Shown: in pieces, positions 33,646 through 41,425 of the stretch
Position numbering within the stretch: position 1 is the stretch's first letter
How the letters are laid out: each line of letters starts with the position of its first letter
Assembly (NCBI GenBank): GCA_943914475.1
Contig: CALUCE010000003.1
Span: 1 to 64,000 of the forward strand
DNA: 64,000 bases
Source: an uncultured Anaerococcus sp.
GTDB lineage: Bacteria; Bacillota; Clostridia; Tissierellales; Peptoniphilaceae
Direction of reading: 5' to 3'
The notes under the pieces: generated by a model
Told to the model about the DNA's origin: nothing
What the model saw: only the letters and a program-made list of their open reading frames with translations
The model's database searches: none
Program-made: the position numbers and the translations under genes

Positions 33646-34851
33646 TTACTTATCAAGTTTTTCAAGCATTGCTTCTAAGGCTCCTACATATTGTAAATCA
33701 GAGCTTAGGTTTTCTGTATCTTCTACTGGTCTATCGTCTTCATTTTTTATAATTTTGTCTGGTTTTACACCAACTTTATTTATCTTTCTCTTCTTTGGTG
33801 TAAAGTATTCGCTCACTGTTATCTTTGCACCTGAACCATCTTCTAGTGGGAAGATTTTTTGTACTATACCCTTACCAAAGGTGTTGGTACCAACAAGAGT
33901 TGCCCTTTGTCTATCTTGAAGGGCTCCAGACATAATCTCACTTGCTGAGGCTGAGTTTTCGTTTACCAAGATAACTAGTGGTATGTCATCCATATCTTTG
34001 TCTGATTCTTCTACGATTTCCTTACCATCCTTGTCTACAGTTGAAACTATAACTCCTTCATCAAGGAATATATCAGAAATTTTAAGACCTACATCCAAGG
34101 CTCCACCTGGATTATTCCTTAAATCTATTATCAAGCCTTCAGCATCTTTTGACTTTAAGTCTTTATAGTGTTTTACAAATTCATCATAGGAAACATCTTC
34201 AAATTGTTTTAATTTCAAATAGCCAATCTTGTGCTTATCTGCTTCAACCATTCTTGATTCTACGGTTTGAACTGTAACATTTGCTCTTTTTAGCTTGAAT
34301 GTTTTTTCTTCTGTTTGTTCTTTTCCCTTAGGTCTTAGGACGGTTAGTTCTACTTCTGAGCCTGGCTTACCTTTTATTTCTCCTACTGCTTCTTCCATTT
34401 GTAGGCCTGAATATTCTTTGCCATTTACCTTGGTAATATAGTCTCCAGCCTTGATACCTGCCTTTTCTGCAGGTGAATTTTCAAAAATTTGAACAGCCCT
34501 GATAAAGCCTTCCTTGGTAGCTTGGACCACAACACCTATACCTGCATATTTTCCATTTACAGATTCCATCAATGAATCAAATTCATCCTTGGTGTAATAT
34601 TGGGTGTAAGGATCTCCAAGGTTTGCAAACATACCCTTGAGACTGCCATCGTAAAGATCATCTTCTTTATAATCAAAAAGGTAATTTTCTTTTATCAAAT
34701 CCTTCATAGCATCGATATCTCTGATATGCTCTTGGTCTTTTTGACTAAAAGAAAAAGATTCTGTACCTGTATTTCTTCCTAATGTATATCCCACAAAACC
34801 TATCCCCAAAGTAAGGGCAAAGGCTAAGAGGACCTTGCCTAATTTTTTCAT
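33646..34851 (-). CDS. C-terminal processing peptidase, S41 family
   Basis: Ctp proteases cleave exported or wall-associated proteins. The 401-aa protein has a signal/anchor segment (5-24), a peptidoglycan-facing start region, a PDZ domain (about 100-190, with YAGIGVVVQ and SPAEKAGIKAGDYI), and the S41 core. The Ser-Lys dyad is in NENSASASE (298-306) and TFGKG (Lys327). Terminal DKIIKNEDDRPVEDTEN is acidic. It should act outside the membrane. A palindrome (34864-34881) lies just upstream of the ribosome site. Confidence 0.94.
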   Translation of the reverse strand: MKKLGKVLLAFALTLGIGFVGYTLGRNTGTESFSFSQKDQEHIRDIDAMKDLIKENYLFDYKEDDLYDGSLKGMFANLGDPYTQYYTKDEFDSLMESVNGKYAGIGVVVQATKEGFIRAVQIFENSPAEKAGIKAGDYITKVNGKEYSGLQMEEAVGEIKGKPGSEVELTVLRPKGKEQTEEKTFKLKRANVTVQTVESRMVEADKHKIGYLKLKQFEDVSYDEFVKHYKDLKSKDAEGLIIDLRNNPGGALDVGLKISDIFLDEGVIVSTVDKDGKEIVEESDKDMDDIPLVILVNENSASASEIMSGALQDRQRATLVGTNTFGKGIVQKIFPLEDGSGAKITVSEYFTPKKRKINKVGVKPDKIIKNEDDRPVEDTENLSSDLQYVGALEAMLEKLDK

Positions 34852-35099
34852 CTATCCTCCACTTATCCTATATTAAGGATACATATAATTTCTCCAACAA
34901 AAAATATTGACTTGTTCAATATTTTTAATCTTGTCTTTAATTTTACCACAAAAACTCCCTTTACTCTAGAACAATTGGCTTTTGAATATTTATAGCTTTG
35001 AATTACTAGCTAACTTGAGTATGGTATGTAATAGACCAGCTATCAAATGTCAAGAGAAAATAAAAAATAATTTATCTTGAAATTTATGGCACGTCAAAT
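34852..35099. other. Intergenic region between the protease gene and the IS110 element
   Basis: No gene is seen. It holds TATCCT/AGGATA (34864-34881), next to the protease ribosome site, and a perfect 8-bp hairpin AATATTGA/TCAATATT (34903-34923) with T5-T6 on both sides, which could be a weak terminator or operator. The protease promoter must lie here but no clear pair is visible. Confidence 0.4.
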
Positions 35100-35147
35100 A
35101 AGCCTAAAAATTAGGCTTAGAAAAATTAAATAATAGTTAAATAACAA

Positions 35148-36389
35148 CTAAATATTAGGTATGTAAGCTTTGTTATCCCTCAAAACAGCAAAAATAATGT
35201 TAGTAAGTTTTCTAGCAACTGCACCAATAGCTGTACCATGAGCCTTACCCCTTTGTCTAAGCTTTTGATAATATACAGACAAAGCAGGATCCTTAAAAGC
35301 AGCAACACTAGCAGCAAGCCAAATAGCACGTCTAAGATAAGGAGAACCACGTTTAGAAATCTTAGTATCGGTAGCATTAAAATTTCCAGATTGCTTAACA
35401 GCAACATCTAAACCAGCATAAGCAACTAATTGATTAGCTCTCTCAAAACGAGAAATATCACCGATTTCTGAGAAAATAGCAGCACCTAAGACATCACCAA
35501 TACCAGTAATAGTTGTAATAACAGGGCATAAAGAATTAATCATAGAAGAAATTTCATCTTCAATATCAGCTATTTGATCTTCAAGAAAAGAAATTTGAGC
35601 AATAATCTGTTTAATTTGAAAAGAAAAAGACTTCAAAGCAAACTTAACACCAAAAGAATTAGAAGCCTTCTCTTGAATTTCTTTAGCCTTATCAATACCA
35701 AAGTGACCCTTACTACACTTAGACAAAAGCATAGCAAGCTCATCGGCAGGAATAGAAATCATATCCTCAGGCAAAGGATACTTACTCAAAAGCTCTTTAG
35801 AAGCTACACCAAAGACATTAGAAAAAAGCGAAGAATACTCAGGGAAAACCTGATCTAAAATAGCAACAAGCTTTCTCTTCCAATCAGAAGCTTCATCAAC
35901 AAGAGCAAACCTAAACCTAGAAAGATTTCTTAAAGCAAAAGTATCCTCATCAGAAAAATGAGAAACAGAAAACTCACCAAACCTAAGAATTTGAGCAATA
36001 ACAAAAGAATCAACAGAATCATTCTTAGTCTGTCTAATATACATCTTTCTAAAAGCATCAGACTGAATAGGATTAATAACAACACAAAAAAAACCTAATT
36101 CAATCAAGAAAGAATAAACAGACAGCCAATAATGACCAGTAGCTTCCATACCAATAATACAATTGTTAGAATCAATCGAAAAAGAGGAAATATATTTCTG
36201 AAACTTCTCTAAACCCTTAATAGAATTAGAAAAAGAAAAAGACTCAGAAACAAGTTTCCCATTAGAATCAATTATTGAGGCTTCGTGGTTATTCTTTGCA
36301 ATATCAACACCAATGTAAAATATAAAATCACCTAGCTTTAATATAAATTTAGATAGAGAAAGAACCCTCAAGAACTTTACGACAATCAA
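35148..36389 (-). CDS. IS110-family transposase (DEDD recombinase)
   Basis: The N-terminal RuvC-like part shows YIGVDIAKNNHEA (first Asp), GMEATGHYW (Glu) and TKNDSVDSFVIAQ (Asp pair). A coiled region follows, then the C-terminal Transposase_20 domain with TITGIGDVLGAAIFSEIGD and SKRGSPYLRRAIW, which carries the recombination serine in this family. The frame opens at a TTG at 36389, but family members begin just before YIGVDIAK. There the only site-matched codon (36321-36323) is ATA, after AGGTGA. The start may be mutated or non-standard, so activity is uncertain. Confidence 0.9.
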   Translation of the reverse strand: MIVVKFLRVLSLSKFILKLGDFIFYIGVDIAKNNHEASIIDSNGKLVSESFSFSNSIKGLEKFQKYISSFSIDSNNCIIGMEATGHYWLSVYSFLIELGFFCVVINPIQSDAFRKMYIRQTKNDSVDSFVIAQILRFGEFSVSHFSDEDTFALRNLSRFRFALVDEASDWKRKLVAILDQVFPEYSSLFSNVFGVASKELLSKYPLPEDMISIPADELAMLLSKCSKGHFGIDKAKEIQEKASNSFGVKFALKSFSFQIKQIIAQISFLEDQIADIEDEISSMINSLCPVITTITGIGDVLGAAIFSEIGDISRFERANQLVAYAGLDVAVKQSGNFNATDTKISKRGSPYLRRAIWLAASVAAFKDPALSVYYQKLRQRGKAHGTAIGAVARKLTNIIFAVLRDNKAYIPNI

Positions 36390-36543
36390 ACCTCGTTAGA
36401 CATACAGCAACGAAATGTGCTATCCAGCTCATACTGATATAGACGTAAAGAAGAGGCGTAACCCTATTTTAGGAAGACTAGCTTCAAGGAGGAATGCTAC
36501 GACCTCTATCTATACAATTATTATCCCATAAGAAAGTGGGATA
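36324..36543 (-). ncRNA. Probable bridge RNA region of the IS110 element
   Basis: About 200 non-coding bases precede the transposase on its strand. In the IS110 group this end encodes a structured bridge RNA whose loops pair with target and donor DNA. The region begins with a 7-bp hairpin (TATCCCA/TGGGATA) and has no competing gene. The RNA ends and loops are inferred from family knowledge, not folded here. Confidence 0.45.
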
Positions 36544-36554
36544 GAAAACAAAAT

Positions 36555-36580
36555 GTAGTATTTATTACTACAACTATAAT
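36555..36580 (+). promoter_or_regulatory. Candidate promoter and operator of the DUF952-MBL pair
   Basis: TATAAT lies at 36575-36580. The inverted repeat GTAGTA-TTTAT-TACTAC (36555-36571) overlaps the region upstream of it, and no standard -35 is seen, so control by a bound protein is possible. Confidence 0.45.
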
Positions 36581-36596
36581 ATACGAGGAGGAGTTT

Positions 36597-36950
36597 ATGG
36601 ATAAAGATAAAATAATATTGCACTGCATGAGAAAAAAACTTTGGGAAGAGAGAAAAAATAAAGATTCATGGGGTCAAAAAGATAATGATTTGTTCGGATT
36701 TATTCACTGTTCTACAATAGATAATATTTATTTGGTTACACCAAACTGGAAAGATATTGATGATAAGCTAGTATTGCTTTGCATAGATACTGAAAAATTA
36801 GATGCAAAAGTTGTTTATGAGGATTTAGATGGTTATGGTACAAAATATCCTCATATTTACGGTTTAGTTAACAATGATGCAGTTATAAAAGTTCTGCCTT
36901 ACAATAAAGACTCTGAAGGTAAGTGGATTAGAAACCCAGAGTTAGAATAA
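36597..36950 (+). CDS. DUF952-domain protein
   Basis: The 117-aa protein matches DUF952: it starts IILHCMRKKLWEE, has the FGFIHCSTIDNI element (about 33-44), a middle LLCIDTEKLDAKVVYED and the closing YPHIYGLVNNDAVIKV. The family is small, cytoplasmic and of unknown role. GAGGAGG precedes the ATG. It lies 23 bp before the MBL hydrolase gene. Confidence 0.85.
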   Translation: MDKDKIILHCMRKKLWEERKNKDSWGQKDNDLFGFIHCSTIDNIYLVTPNWKDIDDKLVLLCIDTEKLDAKVVYEDLDGYGTKYPHIYGLVNNDAVIKVLPYNKDSEGKWIRNPELE

Positions 36951-36973
36951 TTTACACATAATATAGATACAAT

Positions 36974-37957
36974 ATGAAAGAAGTTTACAAAAATATATAC
37001 ATGAAAGAATTTCCCTTAACTGGTAACCCCCTCAAATCAATCAATATTTATGCCATAAAAACAGACGAGGGAAATCTAATAGTCGATACTGGTTTTAATA
37101 ATCCTGAAAATATAAAAAACATGGAGGACTTATTTGAAGAGCTCGACCTTGATATAAAAAATACTTCCCTTTTTCTAACCCACCTCCACTCTGACCATGT
37201 GGGTCTTGCCAAGTATTTGGAAGATAAGGGCATCAAGGAAATCTTCTTGTCTGAAATTGATGCACATATAGTGGAAAATGGCTTTAAGGTGGATGGTTTT
37301 CAGTGGCAGGATATAATAAAACATTCTATCTTGCAGGGCATGGAAGATGAAAAACTTGATATAAATGATCATCCAGGTTTTAAAAATAGACCCAAGGAAT
37401 ATTTCTCCTATACCAAGGTAAGACCAGGTGATTTTATAAAACTTGGTGACTTTAGCTTTAAGCTTATAGACGAGTCAGGTCATACACCTGGTATGCTTGG
37501 ATTATACGAAAAAGATAAGAAAATTCTTTTTTGTGGAGACCATATCTTGGGAAAAATCACCCCAAATATTACCTGGTGGGGAGATGAATATGGAGATAGT
37601 CTTGGGACTTATTTAAAAAATTTAGAAAAAATCAAGGACTACCATATAGACCATCTCTTCTCCTCCCACAGACACCTAATCAAGGATGTAGATCAAAGAA
37701 TAGAAGAATTAAAAGCCCACCACAAAAAAAGACTAGAAGAAACCCTGTCCATAGTCAAAAAATACGGTCGAATTACCACTCGTGATGTTACTAAAAACCT
37801 ACATTGGGATATAAAAGCAAAGTCCTGGGATGACTTTCCTCCTAGTCAAAAGTGGTTTGCAGCAGGAGAAGCTTCAGCCCACTTAAAATATCTCTTGGCA
37901 AGAGATTTGGTTAAGGAAGAAAAAGAAGACGGCGTTTATTACTATTCTTCAAAATAA
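36974..37957 (+). CDS. MBL-fold metallo-hydrolase with C-terminal winged-helix-like region
   Basis: The 327-aa protein has the metal motif THLHSDHVG (68-76), a later GHTPGMLGLY and CGDHILG for the remaining ligands, and SSHRHLI. About 90 C-terminal residues (AHHKKRLEETLSIVKKYG to the end) resemble a winged helix, as in LACTB2-like hydrolases. The substrate (thioester, glyoxalase or other) is not clear. There is no ribosome site before the ATG, so translation may be coupled or leaderless. Confidence 0.88.
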   Translation: MKEVYKNIYMKEFPLTGNPLKSINIYAIKTDEGNLIVDTGFNNPENIKNMEDLFEELDLDIKNTSLFLTHLHSDHVGLAKYLEDKGIKEIFLSEIDAHIVENGFKVDGFQWQDIIKHSILQGMEDEKLDINDHPGFKNRPKEYFSYTKVRPGDFIKLGDFSFKLIDESGHTPGMLGLYEKDKKILFCGDHILGKITPNITWWGDEYGDSLGTYLKNLEKIKDYHIDHLFSSHRHLIKDVDQRIEELKAHHKKRLEETLSIVKKYGRITTRDVTKNLHWDIKAKSWDDFPPSQKWFAAGEASAHLKYLLARDLVKEEKEDGVYYYSSK

Positions 37958-37962
37958 GCAGA

Positions 37963-38010
37963 AAAAAAGACTCAGCAAAGATTGTTTAAAAATCTTTCCG
38001 AGTCTTTTTT
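37963..38010. terminator. Two-way terminator between MBL and DJ-1 genes
   Basis: AAAAAAGACTC (37963-37973) pairs with GAGTCTTTTTT (38000-38010); an inner AAAGAT/ATCTTT stem adds stability. Confidence 0.85.
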
Positions 38011-38021
38011 ATTAAATCATC

Positions 38022-38600
38022 CTAAAAGCCAAAGTATTTTTCTACCTTGTCTTGTTGGATTTCATTTTTCAATTCTTCCATAGCTTCCTTACCCTTTAAA
38101 ATTTCCACAAGCTTTAGGGCTTCATAAAGAGCTATGGCAGGTCCCCTACCTGTTATAATCTTTCCATCCACAACTACCAATTCATCATCTACATATGAAT
38201 CAATACTTGTAAGGTCTTTGTCAAAGCCAGGGAAGGATGTTGCTTTCTTTCCTTGTAAAAGTCCTGCTTTTTCAAGGACTATTGGTCCTGCACAAATGGC
38301 AGCCACATAGCCATCATTTTTCTCAATAGCTTTTATTGTTTCAATAACCCTAGAGTCATCTCTAAGATTGGTTGCTCCTGGAAGACCTCCAGGTATATAG
38401 GAAAGTACATAATCCTTTGGATCTATCTCAGCTATAAGCTTATCTGCCAAAACAGGAATATTGTGAGCTCCCATTACTTTCTTATCATCTTTTATAGAAA
38501 CAGTATCCACTTCTAGACCCGCTCTTCTTAAAAAATCAACTGGTGTCAAGGCTTCGATTTCTTCAAAACCGTCTGCTAAAAAAACTAGAACTTTTTCCAT
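38022..38600 (-). CDS. DJ-1/PfpI-family protein
   Basis: The 192-aa protein has the DJ-1 pattern: VFLADGFEEIEALTPVD with the acidic residue, PGGLPGATNL, and the reactive Cys103 in AAICAGP. Such proteins act as deglycases, chaperones or redox sensors; the role here is open. AGGAG precedes the ATG. It follows the aldolase gene by 51 bases, probably in one transcript. Confidence 0.92.
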   Translation of the reverse strand: MEKVLVFLADGFEEIEALTPVDFLRRAGLEVDTVSIKDDKKVMGAHNIPVLADKLIAEIDPKDYVLSYIPGGLPGATNLRDDSRVIETIKAIEKNDGYVAAICAGPIVLEKAGLLQGKKATSFPGFDKDLTSIDSYVDDELVVVDGKIITGRGPAIALYEALKLVEILKGKEAMEELKNEIQQDKVEKYFGF

Positions 38601-38651
38601 AAAAACTCCTTTCTCTCATATATTCCTTTTACCCAAAACTAGTAACTTATC

Positions 38652-39305
38652 CTATTTGTCTCTATTTTCGAAAGCTTCCCAATCTTTTTTGAAGTTTTCT
38701 ATTCCTTGAGTGGTCAAAGGATGGGTCCACATTTTTTCAAAAAGATTACCTGGAATAGTTGCTATATGGGCTCCTGCAAGGGCCGCTTCTTCAACGTGTT
38801 TGTTGTTTCTTATGGAGGCTGCTATGATTTGAGTATCAAAACCATAGTTATCTAGGATTATCTTTAAATCAACAACTAAGTCTACCCCATTTTCTCCCAT
38901 ATCATCTATCCTTCCCAAGAATGGAGATATATAAGTCGCTCCTGCCTTGGCTGCCAAAAGTCCTTGGGCAGCTGAGAAAATTAAAGTACAGTTGGTTTTT
39001 ATATTTTCCTTAGCAAGAATATTTATAGCCTTAAGACCTTCCTCTGTCATTGGAATTTTAACAACTATATTATCAGCCCACTTGGCAAGCTTTCTGGCTT
39101 GGTCTACCATACCTTCTGTATCATAGGCAGTAACTTCTGCAGAAACCGGTCCATCAACTATGGAACAAATTTCTTTTACAACTTCTTCAAAATCTCTTCC
39201 TTCTTTTTTTATAAGAGATGGGTTGGTTGTAACTCCATCACAAAGTCCTAAATCATTTATTCTTTTAATTTGGTTAACGTTTGCTGTGTCTAAAAAGAAC
39301 TTCAT
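38652..39305 (-). CDS. Transaldolase-like fructose-6-phosphate aldolase (TalC/FSA type)
   Basis: At 217 aa this is the short transaldolase form. It has FLDTANVNQIKRI, the DGVTTNPSLI motif, the Schiff-base Lys83 in VVKIPMT, TLIFSAAQGLLAAKAGA, and SPFLGRIDD. Short forms act as transaldolase in the pentose phosphate pathway or cleave fructose 6-phosphate; sequence alone does not decide. AAGGAGA lies before ATG. Confidence 0.93.
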   Translation of the reverse strand: MKFFLDTANVNQIKRINDLGLCDGVTTNPSLIKKEGRDFEEVVKEICSIVDGPVSAEVTAYDTEGMVDQARKLAKWADNIVVKIPMTEEGLKAINILAKENIKTNCTLIFSAAQGLLAAKAGATYISPFLGRIDDMGENGVDLVVDLKIILDNYGFDTQIIAASIRNNKHVEEAALAGAHIATIPGNLFEKMWTHPLTTQGIENFKKDWEAFENRDK

Positions 39306-39362
39306 CTTTATCTCCTTTTCTCATTCTAAAACACTTTCCTATTTTCTATAATAACAAATCTC

Positions 39363-39417
39363 ACTCCTAAAGTCTTCTATATTGAATAACTTTTTAAAAA
39401 ATAATAAAATAATAATA
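39363..39417 (+). repeat. Imperfect 55-bp direct repeat, copy A, carrying a promoter
   Basis: This stretch (CTCCTAAAGTCTTCTATA, then TTGAAT and an A/T run) closely matches 39690-39744 upstream of folA. It holds TTGAAT (39382-39387), 17-bp spacer and TAAAAT (39405-39410), a good promoter for the small membrane protein gene. Confidence 0.6.
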
Positions 39418-39448
39418 GCTTAATATTTACACTATAAGGGGGTGAAAC

Positions 39449-39682
39449 ATGGATAAAATATTAGCAGTAATATTTCTACTTGCTACAATCTTAATAGGAT
39501 TGATATCCAATGGGAAGATTGAATTAGATAAAATTTGGGTTCTTGTGATATGGGTTTTACAGTTTGCGTCTTGGATAGGCTATATTAATCTCTTAGATAT
39601 AAAAAAGCGCTACAAGATTAGCTTGAGTGTTTTATCTATCTGTGCTCTTTGTATTATCGGATTCTTTTATATGATAAAATAA
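39449..39682 (+). CDS. Small membrane protein of unknown function
   Basis: The 77-aa product has three membrane segments (about 4-20, 29-46, 55-74), a charged loop NGKIELDK and LLDIKKRYK. The site AGGGGGTG precedes the ATG. It is flanked by two copies of the same promoter-bearing repeat, so the gene may have arrived by duplication or insertion upstream of folA. No homology is recognised. Confidence 0.65.
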   Translation: MDKILAVIFLLATILIGLISNGKIELDKIWVLVIWVLQFASWIGYINLLDIKKRYKISLSVLSICALCIIGFFYMIK

Positions 39683-39689
39683 CAAATGT

Positions 39690-39744
39690 CATCCTTAAGT
39701 CTCCTATATTGAATAAACTTTTAAAAAGAATACAATATTAATAG
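39690..39744 (+). repeat. Imperfect 55-bp direct repeat, copy B, with the folA promoter
   Basis: Matches 39363-39417. It contains TTGAAT (39709-39714), 16-bp spacer and TACAAT (39731-39736), the probable folA promoter. The left part also contains the anti-ribosome-site arm at 39696-39707. Confidence 0.65.
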
Positions 39745-39779
39745 GTAAATAAGTAAATTTTTAAAAGATAGGAGACTTA
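39696..39779 (+). promoter_or_regulatory. Inverted repeat that could hide the folA ribosome binding site
   Basis: TAAGTCTCCTAT (39696-39707) is a perfect 12-bp complement of ATAGGAGACTTA (39768-39779), which holds the AGGAG site and the A of the folA ATG. Inside, CTTTTAAAAA-type segments could extend the stem. The first arm lies upstream of the -35, so only transcripts from farther upstream carry it. Such transcripts would have a blocked start. Confidence 0.55.
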
Positions 39780-40264
39780 TGAAAATAATATTAGCTGTAG
39801 ATGAAAATTTTGCTATAGGAAAAGATAATAAACTCTTATTTCATATAAGTGAAGACTTAAAACATTTCAAAAAAACTACCCTAAATTCTATTGTAATCAT
39901 GGGTAGAAAAACCTATGAGTCTATGGGAGGTGCCCTTCCAAAAAGAGACAACCTAATCCTTACAAGAAACAAAGACTACAAGGCAGATGATGCCAAAGTT
40001 TTTACAGATAAAGAAGATATACTAACCTATGTAAAAAATAATCCAGACAAAGAAGCCTTTGTTATAGGAGGAGGCGAAATAGTAAATATTTTTCTTGATG
40101 ATTGTGATGAAGCTATCATCACCAAGGTTATGGAAAAAGTCGAAGATGCCGATATCTACCTTCATAACTTTGATAAGGACCCTGACTTTGACCTAGTAGA
40201 AGAGTCTGATATCAAAGAAGAAGATGGGGTAAAATTTATCTATGTAATATATAGGAGGAAATAA
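39779..40264 (+). CDS. folA: Dihydrofolate reductase
   Basis: DHFR reduces dihydrofolate with NADPH for thymidylate and purine synthesis. The 161-aa chromosomal-type enzyme has MKIILAVDENFAIGKDN, the catalytic Asp26 in SEDLKHF, the NADPH motif IMGRKTYESMG (40-50), and the FVIGGGEIVNIFL loop. AGGAGA precedes the ATG. It shares its last base with the next gene, a glutaredoxin-like protein. thyA is not in the window. Confidence 0.96.
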   Translation: MKIILAVDENFAIGKDNKLLFHISEDLKHFKKTTLNSIVIMGRKTYESMGGALPKRDNLILTRNKDYKADDAKVFTDKEDILTYVKNNPDKEAFVIGGGEIVNIFLDDCDEAIITKVMEKVEDADIYLHNFDKDPDFDLVEESDIKEEDGVKFIYVIYRRK

Positions 40265-40521
40265 TGAAAAAAGAATTATTTATTAGTGATAAATGTATCC
40301 ATTGCCAAAATTTGATGGATAGAGAAAAAGAAAATCCAAAATATACCAATGATCCAGATGTGGAAATAATAAATATCACAGGCTCCATGGCAAGCCTAAA
40401 AAGGTTTTTGGCCTACAGAGATGCACTTGATGGCTACAAAGAGGCAAAAGAAGACGGCAAAGTTGGAGTTCCTTCCATGGTTATAGAGGGAAAAGAAGTA
40501 GAATTTATTGGTGAATATTAA
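40264..40521 (+). CDS. Glutaredoxin-related CxxC protein
   Basis: The 85-aa thioredoxin-fold protein has a CIHC active site at residues 11-14, a beta strand EIINITGSM, and the cis-proline region VGVPSMVIEGKE. It could reduce disulfides or NADPH-linked reductases. The start overlaps the folA stop by one base (TAATG), with AGGAGG before it, so it is co-expressed with DHFR. Confidence 0.85.
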   Translation: MKKELFISDKCIHCQNLMDREKENPKYTNDPDVEIINITGSMASLKRFLAYRDALDGYKEAKEDGKVGVPSMVIEGKEVEFIGEY

Positions 40522-40530
40522 AAAAAGAAG

Positions 40531-40563
40531 CTAAGGACTTGTGTTTTACAGTCCTTAGTTTTT
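40531..40563. terminator. Two-way terminator after folA-grx
   Basis: CTAAGGAC (40531-40538) pairs with GTCCTTAG (40551-40558), T5 after; the minus strand also ends in T run, serving the anti-sigma gene. Confidence 0.85.
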
Positions 40564-40565
40564 CT

Positions 40566-41425
40566 TTAGATTGCTTTATTTTTTTTATTCTCTATTAGCT
40601 TAATTGTTGAAAAGCTTAAAAGGTAAAGACTTAGCCATAAAATTACTATATAAACAAAATCTCTTTCGAGGTAAAAGCTATAGAAGTTTAAACCACATAT
40701 AGAAATATAAGCAAGTAGGTAACTAATAGGTATAAAAACTATATATTTTATGAATTTTCTATATTTTTTTACTAAAAAGCTAAGGATTATCAAAATTCCA
40801 CTTCCTATACATATTAAAATAAAGTAAATATTGAGTGCCAACCTTGGAAGAATTTGTACATTGTTTCCTTCATTACCATAGATTAAAGTGGCGTTCTTGT
40901 CTTGGTTATTATAGTAAATAGTGTCAGAGTTTTTTCAAAAGCTAAGACTTGTTTGGACGTTTTATTTAATATTTGGTCAAGTCTTGTTGTATATGCATCT
41001 AGGAAAATTTCTTTACCTTGTCCATCTTCATCTTTTTCTTCATAGGAATCAACTTTTACCAGGTCCTTTTTAAAGTTGATAAATATCTGATTACCAGCAT
41101 TTGTCACTGTGTATAGATTTCCATCATCTTCATAGTGGATAGGCTTGGTTAAAAAAGAAAATCCTATCAATAAAATACTCACCACCAAGGAAGTAATTAA
41201 AAGTCCATAAGATTTTTTATCTTGTTTGACTCTTTTTGCTACAAAATCAAGAGACATAGGGTTGCTATTTTTCACATCTATCTTATCTTCTTTAATTTGT
41301 CTTAGTTTTTCTCTGAGTTCTTCTGATTTGCTTAAATTTTCTTCTACAAATTCTTTGGATTCTTCATTCAAAAGCTCTTCTGCGTATAAATTCAAAAGAT
41401 CCTCTGCAATTTTTTCACTCTTCAT
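40566..41425 (-). pseudogene. Membrane anti-sigma factor gene, frameshifted in an A tract
   Basis: Two open frames, 40883-41425 (180 aa) and 40566-40841 (91 aa), are one broken gene. The 860-base span is one base short of a whole number of codons. Adding one A to the A6 run at 40930-40935 joins them in frame through AFEKNSDTIYYNNQDKNATL, giving 286 aa. The restored protein has an N-terminal anti-sigma-like helix domain (LLNLYAEELLNEESKEFVEE), a membrane segment (about 73-92), an outer region, and three more membrane helices. The zinc-ligand Cys residues of zf-HC2 proteins are absent. It overlaps the sigma gene by 11 bases. A sequencing error or phase switching remains possible. Confidence 0.75.

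Larger units (their letters stand above)
35100..36543 (-). mobile_element. IS110-family insertion sequence (approximate limits)
   Basis: The element is defined by its DEDD transposase and by non-coding ends. The 3' limit is set near the hairpin AAGCCTAA/TTAGGCTT (35100-35118), and the 5' limit near the hairpin TATCCCA/TGGGATA (36522-36543). IS110 elements lack terminal inverted repeats, so exact ends cannot be fixed from one copy. Confidence 0.65.

Noticed and set aside
39696..39779. Inverted repeat before folA as a terminator
   Set aside because: The arms are 60 bases apart, no T run follows, and the second arm is the ribosome site and start codon.
40566..40841. Independent 91-aa membrane protein starting at TTG 40841
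   Set aside because: No ribosome site, and the frame continues upstream into the anti-sigma gene after one-base correction.
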